In this document: piece after piece, positions 54,906 to 63,199 of the stretch
How the letters are laid out: each line of letters starts with the position of its first letter
Position numbering within the stretch: position 1 is the first letter of the stretch
NCBI RefSeq assembly: GCF_003610355.1
Contig: NZ_RAPY01000005.1
Coordinates: 62,001-126,000, forward strand
Source: Sphingobacterium detergens
Lineage (GTDB): Bacteria > Bacteroidota > Bacteroidia > Sphingobacteriales > Sphingobacteriaceae
Direction of reading: 5' to 3'
Length of the DNA: 64,000 bases
The notes under the pieces: generated by a model
What the model was told of the DNA's origin: nothing
Database searches by the model: none
Seen by the model: only the letters and a program-made list of their open reading frames with translations
Made by a program: the position numbers and the translations under genes

Positions 54906-56207
54906 TTAATACTTACGTGTTTTACTTTGCACAGTTGGCATTTCGAATGCAGACATCACACAACGAAAACCGATATAAGAATGCGGCTCGTAATCCACCG
55001 AATAATTACGTGTTTCACTATTTAATTGTTCACCATTGTCTTTCCATGAGCCGCCACGTACGACTTTTCGTTTGAGCGCATCCCCATCCTTTGCATCGGC
55101 ATCATATAATAATGCGGGATTAAGGTCATTAACAAATACGACAGCCGATGGACTATAGGCATCCAATGTCCACTCGGAAACATTACCCGCCATATTGTAG
55201 ACACCAAATGCATTCGGCATATACGATTTAACTGGTAGTGTGAACGTGGCTCCATCACGTGAGTAAGTACCCTCGCCTTGTTTAAAGTTGACAGCCAGTT
55301 TCTTTTTCCCCTCTGTACCATCAATAGTCATTCTTGAACCAGCTATTGTATCTTGTGGATCCAGTTTTCCAGATGCGGCATATTGCCATTGCGCTTCTGT
55401 TGGTAAGCTTAGGCTTAGTTGATAACCATTGAGGTAAGAATTTTTTAATACTGTAGCCGCCATTTCGCTTGCACGCCAATCCGTGAATGCCCGCGCTTGT
55501 CTCCATGTTACTCCAACAACGGGATAATAATCAAAGGAAGGGTGCGTAAAATAATTCGCATCCAAAGAAGCTAATTGTGCGTTTGGAAAATCTTTTGTCC
55601 AGATGTCTTCCACGGGCATCACCGCAACGGAATCCGTTACATACCCCTTTTTCATATTTCCTTTTGACTGTAAATACGAGAAGCGGTATTTAATTACTTC
55701 TGGATTAAGCGCACGTCGGTTGCCCCGCATTTCCAACATGGGAGCAAGACGTTCCTGAATGCTTGGGTCATTGCTTTTCCATAAGGGAGATACCTTCTTG
55801 ACCTTTGCCCAATTGATTCTTCGCTGTCCAACCTGTTCGCCGGCAATCTCCAAAAAGTACTGATCATCTTGCAGGTAATCCGTTACCGCAACAGAATCAG
55901 CTACCCAATTCACAAACTCACGATACTGCTTATTTGTTACTTCAGCTTCATCAATGAAAAAAGCACTTACACTTACATTTTTACCAACATTACCGCTATC
56001 CAAAGAGCCCTTGAATAGAATTGTTCCTGAAGGGATATAAACCATTCCCGGAGGCGCTGGGAGTTTACCACCTCGAAAAGCATTTACCTTGGGTGCTTTA
56101 TATATTGCTGAGTTCGATTTACAGGCAGAGAAACCGATTAAAAGTGCCAAAGCACCAAAACCCAACAGACGATTTTTAGAGATCTGTTTTATTATCGTTA
56201 TCATCAT
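54906..56207 (-). CDS. gldK: Type IX secretion / gliding lipoprotein GldK
   Basis: 433 aa. Lipoprotein signal with Cys at about residue 29 (LIGFSACKSN). Sulfatase-modifying-factor/FGE-like domain: GMVYIPSGTILFKG, FFIDEAEVTNKQYREF, MAGNVSEWTLDAY and VVRGGSWKDNG with the closing YIGFRCVMS. This is the GldK/PorK outer-membrane ring lipoprotein. Followed directly by gldN. An outer-membrane protein gene is upstream on the same strand. Confidence 0.94.
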   Translation of the reverse strand: MMITIIKQISKNRLLGFGALALLIGFSACKSNSAIYKAPKVNAFRGGKLPAPPGMVYIPSGTILFKGSLDSGNVGKNVSVSAFFIDEAEVTNKQYREFVNWVADSVAVTDYLQDDQYFLEIAGEQVGQRRINWAKVKKVSPLWKSNDPSIQERLAPMLEMRGNRRALNPEVIKYRFSYLQSKGNMKKGYVTDSVAVMPVEDIWTKDFPNAQLASLDANYFTHPSFDYYPVVGVTWRQARAFTDWRASEMAATVLKNSYLNGYQLSLSLPTEAQWQYAASGKLDPQDTIAGSRMTIDGTEGKKKLAVNFKQGEGTYSRDGATFTLPVKSYMPNAFGVYNMAGNVSEWTLDAYSPSAVVFVNDLNPALLYDADAKDGDALKRKVVRGGSWKDNGEQLNSETRNYSVDYEPHSYIGFRCVMSAFEMPTVQSKTRKY

Positions 56208-56237
56208 TTGTTAATTAAATTAGGTTGTTCGATTCGT

Positions 56238-56930
56238 TTATTTCCGATTGAAAAGGGCATATTTTACACCCAACGAGACAAAACCATATTGATCGTTATT
56301 TTTATTCTTTATACCGTCAAGATTATCATTGGTCGTTAAGGTATGCTGATAGTTTACATTAATTGCCCATTGTGGCCCGTATAAAGTACGCCCAAAGGGA
56401 ATATCAACACCAATATTTAACGGAACCACAAAATGGATTTCACCTAAATCGTCAGCAAATTCACCGCCTTGATTGGTAATTGCATCAGCATAAATTGGAT
56501 CTATATTACGTTTAATCCGGTTTTTAACCAAACCAGCACCAGCACCAATATAGATATTGGAAAGAATGCGTGAAAGTGTATTGGCTTGTAGTGTATAATA
56601 ACTGTAATTGTCTGCATGTCCCATAAACTGACCCAAACGAACTTTTCCATTTAGGTTCCCAGCAAAGTATCTATTTTCAAAATCACTATTGTGACCATTG
56701 CCACTCAATGTACCTTTTTCGCCCCGCAAACCAACGGATATAAAAGGATTGATTAGGTAATCAGCTTCGCCATAGAAAGCAAATTTAGCTTCTACATTCG
56801 CCAGATCTGTTAAGTTATAAGCTACACCAGCACCTGCTCCCACACTAATAGGTCTTGAAAATTGTGCCGAAACTGTCCCTATCATAAAACCTAAAATTCC
56901 TGCTGCTGTACATAATAGTTTTTTTCTCAT
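56238..56930 (-). CDS. Outer-membrane beta-barrel protein
   Basis: Start taken at ATG 56930 (MRKKLLCTAAGILG), giving 230 aa with a signal peptide that ends near TVSAQF (about 22); a longer frame to 57044 crosses the upstream terminator and is unlikely. Repeated beta-strands with Gly and aromatic residues, end FVSLGVKYALFNRK typical of a small porin-like barrel. It lies 30 bases ahead of gldK and after the wzc terminator. Role unknown. Confidence 0.75.
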   Translation of the reverse strand: MRKKLLCTAAGILGFMIGTVSAQFSRPISVGAGAGVAYNLTDLANVEAKFAFYGEADYLINPFISVGLRGEKGTLSGNGHNSDFENRYFAGNLNGKVRLGQFMGHADNYSYYTLQANTLSRILSNIYIGAGAGLVKNRIKRNIDPIYADAITNQGGEFADDLGEIHFVVPLNIGVDIPFGRTLYGPQWAINVNYQHTLTTNDNLDGIKNKNNDQYGFVSLGVKYALFNRK

Positions 56931-56997
56931 AGTGTGTTGATTAGTATTAAAAATATTACAATCATAACGGATTGTATAAATAATTATTGTAAAATAA

Positions 56998-57027
56998 AAC
57001 CCCAAGTCGAATGCACGACTTGGGGTT
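56998..57027 (-). terminator. Terminator of the wza-wzc operon
   Basis: Perfect 12-bp stem (56998-57009 with 57016-57027, loop AATGCA), U-rich tail on the minus strand, about 37 bases past the kinase stop. Confidence 0.92.
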
Positions 57028-57063
57028 AACAACAATAAGGCCAAAATCTATTAAACTATAGAT

Positions 57064-59463
57064 CTATTTTATATTTAATCGATCTTTGATATCCTGCCAT
57101 ACTTTTGCAAATCCTGTTTTCTTTTTGCCTTTGTCACCATAACCATAACCGTAGCCATAGCCGTAACCATAGCCGCGGGCAAAGTCCACATCATTGACTA
57201 CAGCTGCAAGATTTTTCAATTTGCCATCTACATAAAGCTCACGCGGCACCTGTAATAAACGTTTATCAAGATAATTAACACGAGAAACATACAGGGTCAA
57301 GTCGGCATTATGTGCAATTAATAGCGTATCGGTAACTAAACTGACTGGTGCTGTATCCACTAAAATATAATCATAATGTTCACGAGTATATTTGATTACA
57401 TCATCGAAGTGTCCATTCATCAACAACTCGGCAGGGTTTGGTGCAATATATCCTGAATAGATCACATCAAAATCATAATTCCCCGGTTTCTTGATAATAA
57501 TGTTATCCACATTCATCTCCGGATTAATTAAGAATTGCGTAATTCCAACATTAGTATGTTGCAAATGGGAAAGACCCAAGTAATCTAACACCTTAGGGCT
57601 ACGAATATCAGCACCGATTAGCACAACTTTTTTTCCAGACATGGATAGGATCTGCGCCAGGTTTGTAGTGACAAATGATTTACCTTCACCAGAAATTGTT
57701 GAGGTTACAAAAACAACTTTTGAAGAATCCTTTTGATCTGCTCCGAACATAAAGTTCATATTAGTTCTTAATATACGAAAGGCTTCAGCTAAGGAGGAAC
57801 GGTCATTAAGATGCACAATAGTGTCCTCGGCTGTCGGAATCTCTCCCAAGACTGGTATCTTGACAATATCTTCAATATCTTTACGCGAATGGATTTTGTT
57901 ATCTAAAAGGAATTTTAAATATAAAATACCAAAAGGAATAAAAAATCCGCAAAATAAAGCGCCCAATAATACTATAGATCTTTTAGGAGATACAGGTCTC
58001 CCATTAACATAAGCTGCATCAATTATTTTCAAATTATCAGGGGTGGCTGCTGCCTTTACTTCACTCTCCTCACGCTTTTGGAGTAATAAAAGATACAAAG
58101 ATTCAACGATTTGTTGTTGCCTTGAGATCTTTTTAAAGCCTTGTTCCTGATTTGGAATCGAACTAATCCTACCTTTAATTTCAGTTGATTTTCGTTCAAT
58201 ACTGTTTAATGCAAGCTGAGTTACTTTTTGGTAGTTTTGCAGAGATTGACGGATATTTTTATCACTCTCCTTAATATTCTCGTTTAGGGCGATTACAGCT
58301 GGATTTTGTTCAGAAGCGGACTTTAATAAATCATCACGTTCTAAAACCAACTTATTATAAGCAGCAATAGCATCACCAATAGAAGCATCTTGTAAGCCAA
58401 TGTTAGATGGTAATAATTTCCCTACTTCTTGGCTTTTCAAAAAATCCGACATATGATCAACGAGCTTCAATTGCGTTTTATATTCCAAGACTTTCTTATC
58501 GTTCTCGGATGCATTATTTAAGAATACACCAGCTTCTGTTGCCATATCAACCATCGAGTTAGCTGATTTAAATTCAGCGGCCTGCTCATCAGCGCCAGAG
58601 AGATCCTTAGATATCAACATCAAGCGCTTGTTAATAAAATCAGATGTAGCACGGGTCATTCGTAACTTGTCGCTAGTCAAATCCGTATTATAGACATCAA
58701 TTAATGCATTTAATATCAATTCAGCCTTTTTACCCAATTCTGCAACCATTGCAAAGTTTACGATGAAAGATTGCATCTCTTTACTAGGTGTAATATTTAT
58801 CGAAGATAAATTCGCATCTACAGCCCAGTCTTTAGGAATTATATTTATTATATATTCCTTATCTGTATCTAATCTATTGTTAATACTTTTCTTAAATACT
58901 ATTGTGTTTTCCCCAATCCTTACAGTTTTATCAAAATCAATATCAAAATTTCTATCTGAAGTTAGATCTTTAATGTGTAATTTATTATTAGCAATAAAAT
59001 TCACCTTCAGAGCTAGTATTGTAGAATCTTGATCTCCGAGCGGTTGGACAGAGAAGGGCATATCTTTTTCTAAAACCTCAGAAGATCTTATTTTGCCTTT
59101 CTCTGAGTATATTACGTTCAAATGATATTGATCCACAACCTTGCGCATTAATCTTCGAGAATAAAGAACCTCAATTTGATCGGTGACAAAGCCCCCTCTG
59201 GTACCACCAAACCCCATACTATTACTCAATTCCGCAATACCTGCTAATTCACCTGCCGAAGCACTTCGCTCGTCTTTCAACAGGATTTTAGCGGTGACAC
59301 TATAATTTTTCTTTGCATACCTTAGGTAAACTATAGCAGTGCTAACGCATAGAATAATTGCTAATGCAAACCATTTCCAATAGAAGGCATATTGCTCAAA
59401 AAGCTGCCTTAAATTAATATCGTCTTCTTGTTTTTCTTTTATATATGTAGATCGCTGTTCCAT
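57064..59463 (-). CDS. Wzc-type polysaccharide co-polymerase with BY-kinase domain
   Basis: 799 aa. Wzz-like N-terminal region with membrane helices at about 31-50 and 495-515, a long periplasmic helical part between, then a cytosolic tyrosine kinase: Walker A TSTISGEGKSFVTTN, Walker A' region VVLIGADIRSPK and Walker B YILVDTAPVS. Near the end a run of six Tyr-Gly pairs (bases 57136-57174) forms the autophosphorylation tail. It controls polymer length and export with the Wza-like lipoprotein, whose gene is 8 bases upstream. The PHP phosphatase at 1.6-2.4 kb is its likely antagonist. Confidence 0.95.
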   Translation of the reverse strand: MEQRSTYIKEKQEDDINLRQLFEQYAFYWKWFALAIILCVSTAIVYLRYAKKNYSVTAKILLKDERSASAGELAGIAELSNSMGFGGTRGGFVTDQIEVLYSRRLMRKVVDQYHLNVIYSEKGKIRSSEVLEKDMPFSVQPLGDQDSTILALKVNFIANNKLHIKDLTSDRNFDIDFDKTVRIGENTIVFKKSINNRLDTDKEYIINIIPKDWAVDANLSSINITPSKEMQSFIVNFAMVAELGKKAELILNALIDVYNTDLTSDKLRMTRATSDFINKRLMLISKDLSGADEQAAEFKSANSMVDMATEAGVFLNNASENDKKVLEYKTQLKLVDHMSDFLKSQEVGKLLPSNIGLQDASIGDAIAAYNKLVLERDDLLKSASEQNPAVIALNENIKESDKNIRQSLQNYQKVTQLALNSIERKSTEIKGRISSIPNQEQGFKKISRQQQIVESLYLLLLQKREESEVKAAATPDNLKIIDAAYVNGRPVSPKRSIVLLGALFCGFFIPFGILYLKFLLDNKIHSRKDIEDIVKIPVLGEIPTAEDTIVHLNDRSSLAEAFRILRTNMNFMFGADQKDSSKVVFVTSTISGEGKSFVTTNLAQILSMSGKKVVLIGADIRSPKVLDYLGLSHLQHTNVGITQFLINPEMNVDNIIIKKPGNYDFDVIYSGYIAPNPAELLMNGHFDDVIKYTREHYDYILVDTAPVSLVTDTLLIAHNADLTLYVSRVNYLDKRLLQVPRELYVDGKLKNLAAVVNDVDFARGYGYGYGYGYGYGDKGKKKTGFAKVWQDIKDRLNIK
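57136..57174. repeat. Tyr-Gly codon repeat in the Wzc-like kinase
   Basis: Six copies of a 6-base unit encoding Tyr-Gly (TAYGGY) in a row. Third-base variation among units lowers but does not remove slippage risk. Confidence 0.85.
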
Positions 59464-59471
59464 GAATTCTG

Positions 59472-60254
59472 TTAACGGGTCAATACTGAAATTACGGTAA
59501 TTAAAAGGCTTGCTATAGATATAATGATATTTGTATTTGCGCCAAGCTTGGAGTTGTTAATTTGTGCCTTGTTGGGTTCAACATAAATTACATCATTCTG
59601 AGCTAAATAGTAATAAGGTGAGTTTAGAATATCCTGTTGCGTTAAGTCTAAGCGATGTGTAGTTTTTTGACCATCAATTTCACGAACTAGCAGAACTCTC
59701 TCTCGAACCCCTCTAATGGTCATGTCTCCCGCCATGCCTAATGCTTCCAAAACTGTCACACGTTCAGTTGGCATAATAAACGATCCAGGTCTTGCAACTT
59801 CACCTAACACAGAAACACGAAAATTATTAAAGTTCATATTAACTCCGGGATCTTTAATATATTTACCTAACTCTATTCTCAATTTTTCTATAGCTTGTAT
59901 TCTAGTTAAACCAGCTACTTTTATCTTTCCTAACATTGGCAAGGTAATATCACCCTGCTCATCAACTGTATATGTAGGTTTTAGTGCCATATCAGTTTGT
60001 TGCGTAAAATTACTTGTTGCCATTGTACTGACTGGGTTGAAAGGAGCTGTTACTTTTGGGTCGGCCGCTGTGACCACAATGGTTAAAATATCATTAACCT
60101 GAATCTTAGGAACATATTGTTCATATAAAGTGGTCATCTGTGTGGAATCTGGCTGTAAATAAACCATATTCTTACGGGATCCACAGGAACTAAACATTAT
60201 TAAAACTGATAAACACAGTCCTAATATCAAACTATACTTTGAAAAAAATCGCAT
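59472..60254 (-). CDS. Wza-type polysaccharide export outer-membrane lipoprotein
   Basis: 260 aa. Lipobox MFSSC at about residue 24. Poly_export domain: YVPKIQVNDILTIVVTAADP, and an SLBB-like part (VSVLGEVARPGSFIMP). C-terminal hydrophobic segment (IIISIASLLITVISVL). Shorter than E. coli Wza, as is usual in Bacteroidota. Forms the export portal with the Wzc-like kinase, whose gene follows by 8 bases. Confidence 0.92.
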   Translation of the reverse strand: MRFFSKYSLILGLCLSVLIMFSSCGSRKNMVYLQPDSTQMTTLYEQYVPKIQVNDILTIVVTAADPKVTAPFNPVSTMATSNFTQQTDMALKPTYTVDEQGDITLPMLGKIKVAGLTRIQAIEKLRIELGKYIKDPGVNMNFNNFRVSVLGEVARPGSFIMPTERVTVLEALGMAGDMTIRGVRERVLLVREIDGQKTTHRLDLTQQDILNSPYYYLAQNDVIYVEPNKAQINNSKLGANTNIIISIASLLITVISVLTR

Positions 60255-60292
60255 GCGCTATTTAAATTATAAATTGATTCATGATTTGCAGA

Positions 60293-60300
60293 CAAAAATA
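60293..60300 (-). promoter_or_regulatory. Candidate -7 promoter box of the wza-wzc operon
   Basis: TATTTTTG on the minus strand fits TAnnTTTG, about 40 bases ahead of the wza-like start. No well-spaced TTG at -33, and the region is AT-rich, so it may be chance. Confidence 0.35.
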
Positions 60301-60475
60301 TATCTTTTTTACAACTATAAAAACATCATTTTCAAAACACATCACAAAAAATCTTCCTTACACAGGCAAGATCTATGCCTAAAACCTCTTTTTTATTATT
60401 TTTATAAAAACTTTTCATAGCCTATTTTTGTTCTTAAAAAATTAGGTTATCATCACTGGTTTTAAGTACTACCGC

Positions 60476-61609
60476 TTAATTAAAAAGAGTAACGATAGAT
60501 TCCTTAATACGTTCCTTCTCTACATCTGTCAAATTAGACCCCGATGGCAAACAAAGACCGTTATTAAACAAATCCTCAGCCACATTTTCCCCATAATATA
60601 CTGCATTTTTAAATACTGGTTGCAAATGCATTGGTTTCCATAACGGCCGGGATTCGATATTATCTTCCAATAAAGCCAGTCTAAGATCTTCACGAGTTTT
60701 CCCCACTTTACCCGCTTCTATTGTGATTGCCGCTAACCAATGGTTAGAATAAAAATCTGTTGAAGGTTCTGTAAAAACGTTGATACCCTCAATATTAGCA
60801 AATAAATCAATATAAAATTGAGTCATTTCACGACGTGCCTGAATACGATCCTTTAAAACTTCCATTTGCCCCCGACCAATACCTGCACAGATATTAGACA
60901 TTCTATAATTATAACCAATATGAGAGTGTTGATAGTGTGGAGCATTATCACGGGCTTGCGTAGATAAAAATACGGCTTTATCTTTATCTTCCTGTGTATG
61001 GCAAACTAATGCGCCACCACCTGATGTAGTAATAATTTTATTTCCGTTAAAACTTAATACACCAAATCTTCCAAAAGTACCGCATGCCTTCCCCTTATAA
61101 ATTGATCCCAAAGCTTCAGCCGCATCTTCAATCACAGGAATATCAAACTCTTTTGCTACCGCAAGAATCTCATCCATTTTTGCCGGCATTCCGTAGAGAT
61201 GGACGACAATAATAGCCTTGGGTTTCTTGCCTTTCGCAAAACGATCGCGAATAGCTTCTCCCAAAGCTACTGGACACATATTCCAAGTATCTATTTCAGA
61301 GTCAACAAACACCGGTATAGCTCCTTGATACGCTATTGGGTTTGCAGAAGCGGAGAATGTCATCGATTGACAGATCACTTCATCTCCGTAACCGACACCG
61401 CACTCAATTAAAGCTAAATGTAGTGCCGCAGTTCCAGCGGACAATGCCGCAATCTTAACATCTGTATTTAAAAATTTTTCCAAATCCTGCTCAAACCCAT
61501 TAACATTGGGACCTAAGGGGGCAACCCAATTATTATCAAATGCTTCGTGTACGTATTTTAGCTCGTTCCCTCCCATGTGAGGCGACGACAGCCATATTTT
61601 ATCTTTCAT
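60476..61609 (-). CDS. DegT/DnrJ/EryC1/StrS-type sugar aminotransferase
   Basis: 377 aa. The PLP-lysine block LSFNGNKIITTSGGGAL (about 178-194), the EDAAEALGS stretch and WVAPLGPNVNGFEQDLEKF near the start are typical of the PglE/VioA-type aminotransferases. It should add an amino group to the 4-keto of the CapD product to give a UDP-4-amino sugar. It lies 2 bases after the NeuD/PglD-like gene, at the end of the run with SDR, ACP and KAS III. Confidence 0.93.
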   Translation of the reverse strand: MKDKIWLSSPHMGGNELKYVHEAFDNNWVAPLGPNVNGFEQDLEKFLNTDVKIAALSAGTAALHLALIECGVGYGDEVICQSMTFSASANPIAYQGAIPVFVDSEIDTWNMCPVALGEAIRDRFAKGKKPKAIIVVHLYGMPAKMDEILAVAKEFDIPVIEDAAEALGSIYKGKACGTFGRFGVLSFNGNKIITTSGGGALVCHTQEDKDKAVFLSTQARDNAPHYQHSHIGYNYRMSNICAGIGRGQMEVLKDRIQARREMTQFYIDLFANIEGINVFTEPSTDFYSNHWLAAITIEAGKVGKTREDLRLALLEDNIESRPLWKPMHLQPVFKNAVYYGENVAEDLFNNGLCLPSGSNLTDVEKERIKESIVTLFN

Positions 61610-61611
61610 TG

Positions 61612-62253
61612 CTAAAAAATTTTTTTTGCAGGGTTACCAAAATAAGTTCCCTCTTTTTTTATTGTCTTTAATATCACAGCACCTGCTCCGATCCTTGTAT
61701 TCCTTTCGATTTTAACTCCTGGCAATATTGTAGCTCCAGATCCAATAAATACATTATCTCCTATAACACATCCACCACCAATATCCACATTAGGCATTAT
61801 GCTGACATTATTACCAATTTTCACGTCATGCCCAATTTGCGAGCCTAAATTTATAAACGTTCCGTCTCCTATATTCACATCACAGGATACGATTACATTC
61901 GGAAACAAAATAACTCCCTTTCCTATATTTGTTCTTTCACCTAATATTATAGAAGAATGGAAAAAGCTTAATACGTTAATTGATGTATTGCGAGCAAAAC
62001 CCTCTAAAATTTTTTCCTTTACGTGAGGATTCATAATTCCCATCAGCACATTCCCCGATTGAAATGCAGCAATGTTGCCTAATACTTCGTGTGTCATTTC
62101 ATAGGGCATCAAAGCTTCGAGATTATCATCCCAAAATCCATTAATTTTCATAAATGCATGCTCATCCTTATTTATCCAAGAAAGCAGCTCTCTAGCAAGT
62201 CCACCTGCCCCAATGATATCTACATTTATTTTACTGAATTGAATATCCTCCAT
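61612..62253 (-). CDS. NeuD/PglD-like sugar N- or O-acyltransferase (left-handed beta-helix)
   Basis: 213 aa. N-terminal nucleotide-sugar-binding part (INVDIIGAGGLARELLSWI) and a C-terminal hexapeptide-repeat helix (INLGSQIGHDVKIGNNVSIM, VFIGSGATILPGVKI). The His in QIGHDV matches the catalytic base of PglD. It overlaps the SDR gene by 23 bases and precedes the aminotransferase by 2, so it probably acylates the amino sugar made next to it. With an ACP and KAS III in the run, the donor could be a short acyl-ACP instead of acetyl-CoA. Confidence 0.9.
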   Translation of the reverse strand: MEDIQFSKINVDIIGAGGLARELLSWINKDEHAFMKINGFWDDNLEALMPYEMTHEVLGNIAAFQSGNVLMGIMNPHVKEKILEGFARNTSINVLSFFHSSIILGERTNIGKGVILFPNVIVSCDVNIGDGTFINLGSQIGHDVKIGNNVSIMPNVDIGGGCVIGDNVFIGSGATILPGVKIERNTRIGAGAVILKTIKKEGTYFGNPAKKIF

Positions 62254-62971
62254 CTATTTTTATATTTTGCCCCGTTACCCATTTAGATTTTTCTGACAAC
62301 AAATAATCAATTAAATATACGACATCTTCAGACTCTCCGATACCAATCGGATGCATACCGATAATTCTCTTTTTATTATCCTCCTCTAGTTGCTCAAAAA
62401 GCTTTTGGGTCAAAGGAGTGTTTACAATCCCCGGAGAAACGCTGTTTACTCTAATCTTTCTCTTTGCAAGCTCCAATGCCAATGACCTAGTCAGTCCTAA
62501 TAAAGCAGATTTACTAGCACAATATCCGATCTTGCCAGGTTGACCGAGTTCTCCCATCACCGATGACAATAGAATAAAACTAGCACTTTCCGTTGAATAC
62601 TTTTTTTTGGACAAATTTCTTAATATTTCTATTGCAGAAAAGACATTCAAGGTGAAGATTCGCTGTACTCTGTCTTGTGTATATAACGAAATAGGTAATG
62701 TTTCTTCTAACCCAGCGCAATGTACAAAGCCATTAAATTTAATATCCAAAGTTGACTTAAAAAGGTTTTCAATTTCTTCAACATTAAACAGATCAAACTT
62801 TACAAAGTTAAAATTCTCAAAGCCTATTAAATCCTGTATCTTTTCTTCGTCCCTTCCAATCCCATATACACAAGTATTCACATCTTTAACAAGAAAGCTC
62901 GCTAAAGCTTTGCCTATACCGGAAGTCGCCCCTGTGATTAGTATATTTCTTTTTTCAAACATATTATTCAA
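62231..62971 (-). CDS. SDR-family 3-oxoacyl reductase (FabG-like)
   Basis: 246 aa. NAD(P)-binding ILITGATSGIGKALASF near residue 9, catalytic Ser in FILLSSVMGELG and YxxxK in IGYCASKSALLGLTR, end WVTGQNIKIDGGYSIQ. FabG-like shape, placed between an acyl carrier protein and a sugar acyltransferase. It could reduce a 3-oxoacyl-ACP to the hydroxyacyl form; a sugar ketoreductase is the alternative. Overlaps both flanking genes (8 and 23 bases). Confidence 0.87.
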   Translation of the reverse strand: MNNMFEKRNILITGATSGIGKALASFLVKDVNTCVYGIGRDEEKIQDLIGFENFNFVKFDLFNVEEIENLFKSTLDIKFNGFVHCAGLEETLPISLYTQDRVQRIFTLNVFSAIEILRNLSKKKYSTESASFILLSSVMGELGQPGKIGYCASKSALLGLTRSLALELAKRKIRVNSVSPGIVNTPLTQKLFEQLEEDNKKRIIGMHPIGIGESEDVVYLIDYLLSEKSKWVTGQNIKIDGGYSIQ

Positions 62972-63194
62972 AACGTTCGGCTCCGATCTTCTCCATTAAG
63001 GATTGAACAGTCGTAATAGAATTTATATCATCTCCCGTCAAGTTTACATCAAATTCATTGGATACAAGACCTATCAATAGCATCGCTACCATTGAATCCC
63101 ATTCATCCAACTCTTTCAAGTTTGTTGACGTCTGTAAATCAGATTCTAGTTCTAATTCTTCTTTTAATAATTCTAAAAATTTTTCTGTGTTCAT
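62964..63194 (-). CDS. Acyl carrier protein
   Basis: 76 aa, four-helix ACP size. The phosphopantetheine Ser is in LDEWDSMVAML (about residue 34), with DS-M as in dedicated, non-fatty-acid ACPs. Acidic. Located 5 bases from the KAS III gene and overlapping the SDR gene, so it most likely serves this pathway and not general fatty-acid synthesis. Confidence 0.9.
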   Translation of the reverse strand: MNTEKFLELLKEELELESDLQTSTNLKELDEWDSMVAMLLIGLVSNEFDVNLTGDDINSITTVQSLMEKIGAERFE

Positions 63195-63199
63195 AATGA

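Noticed and set aside
56931..57044. N-terminal extension of the outer-membrane protein to 57044
   Set aside because: The extension crosses the wzc terminator hairpin and lacks a signal peptide; the start at 56930 gives a normal one.
57136..57174. Short tandem repeat as a possible CRISPR or satellite
   Set aside because: It is an in-frame Tyr-Gly codon repeat inside the kinase gene, with no spacers.
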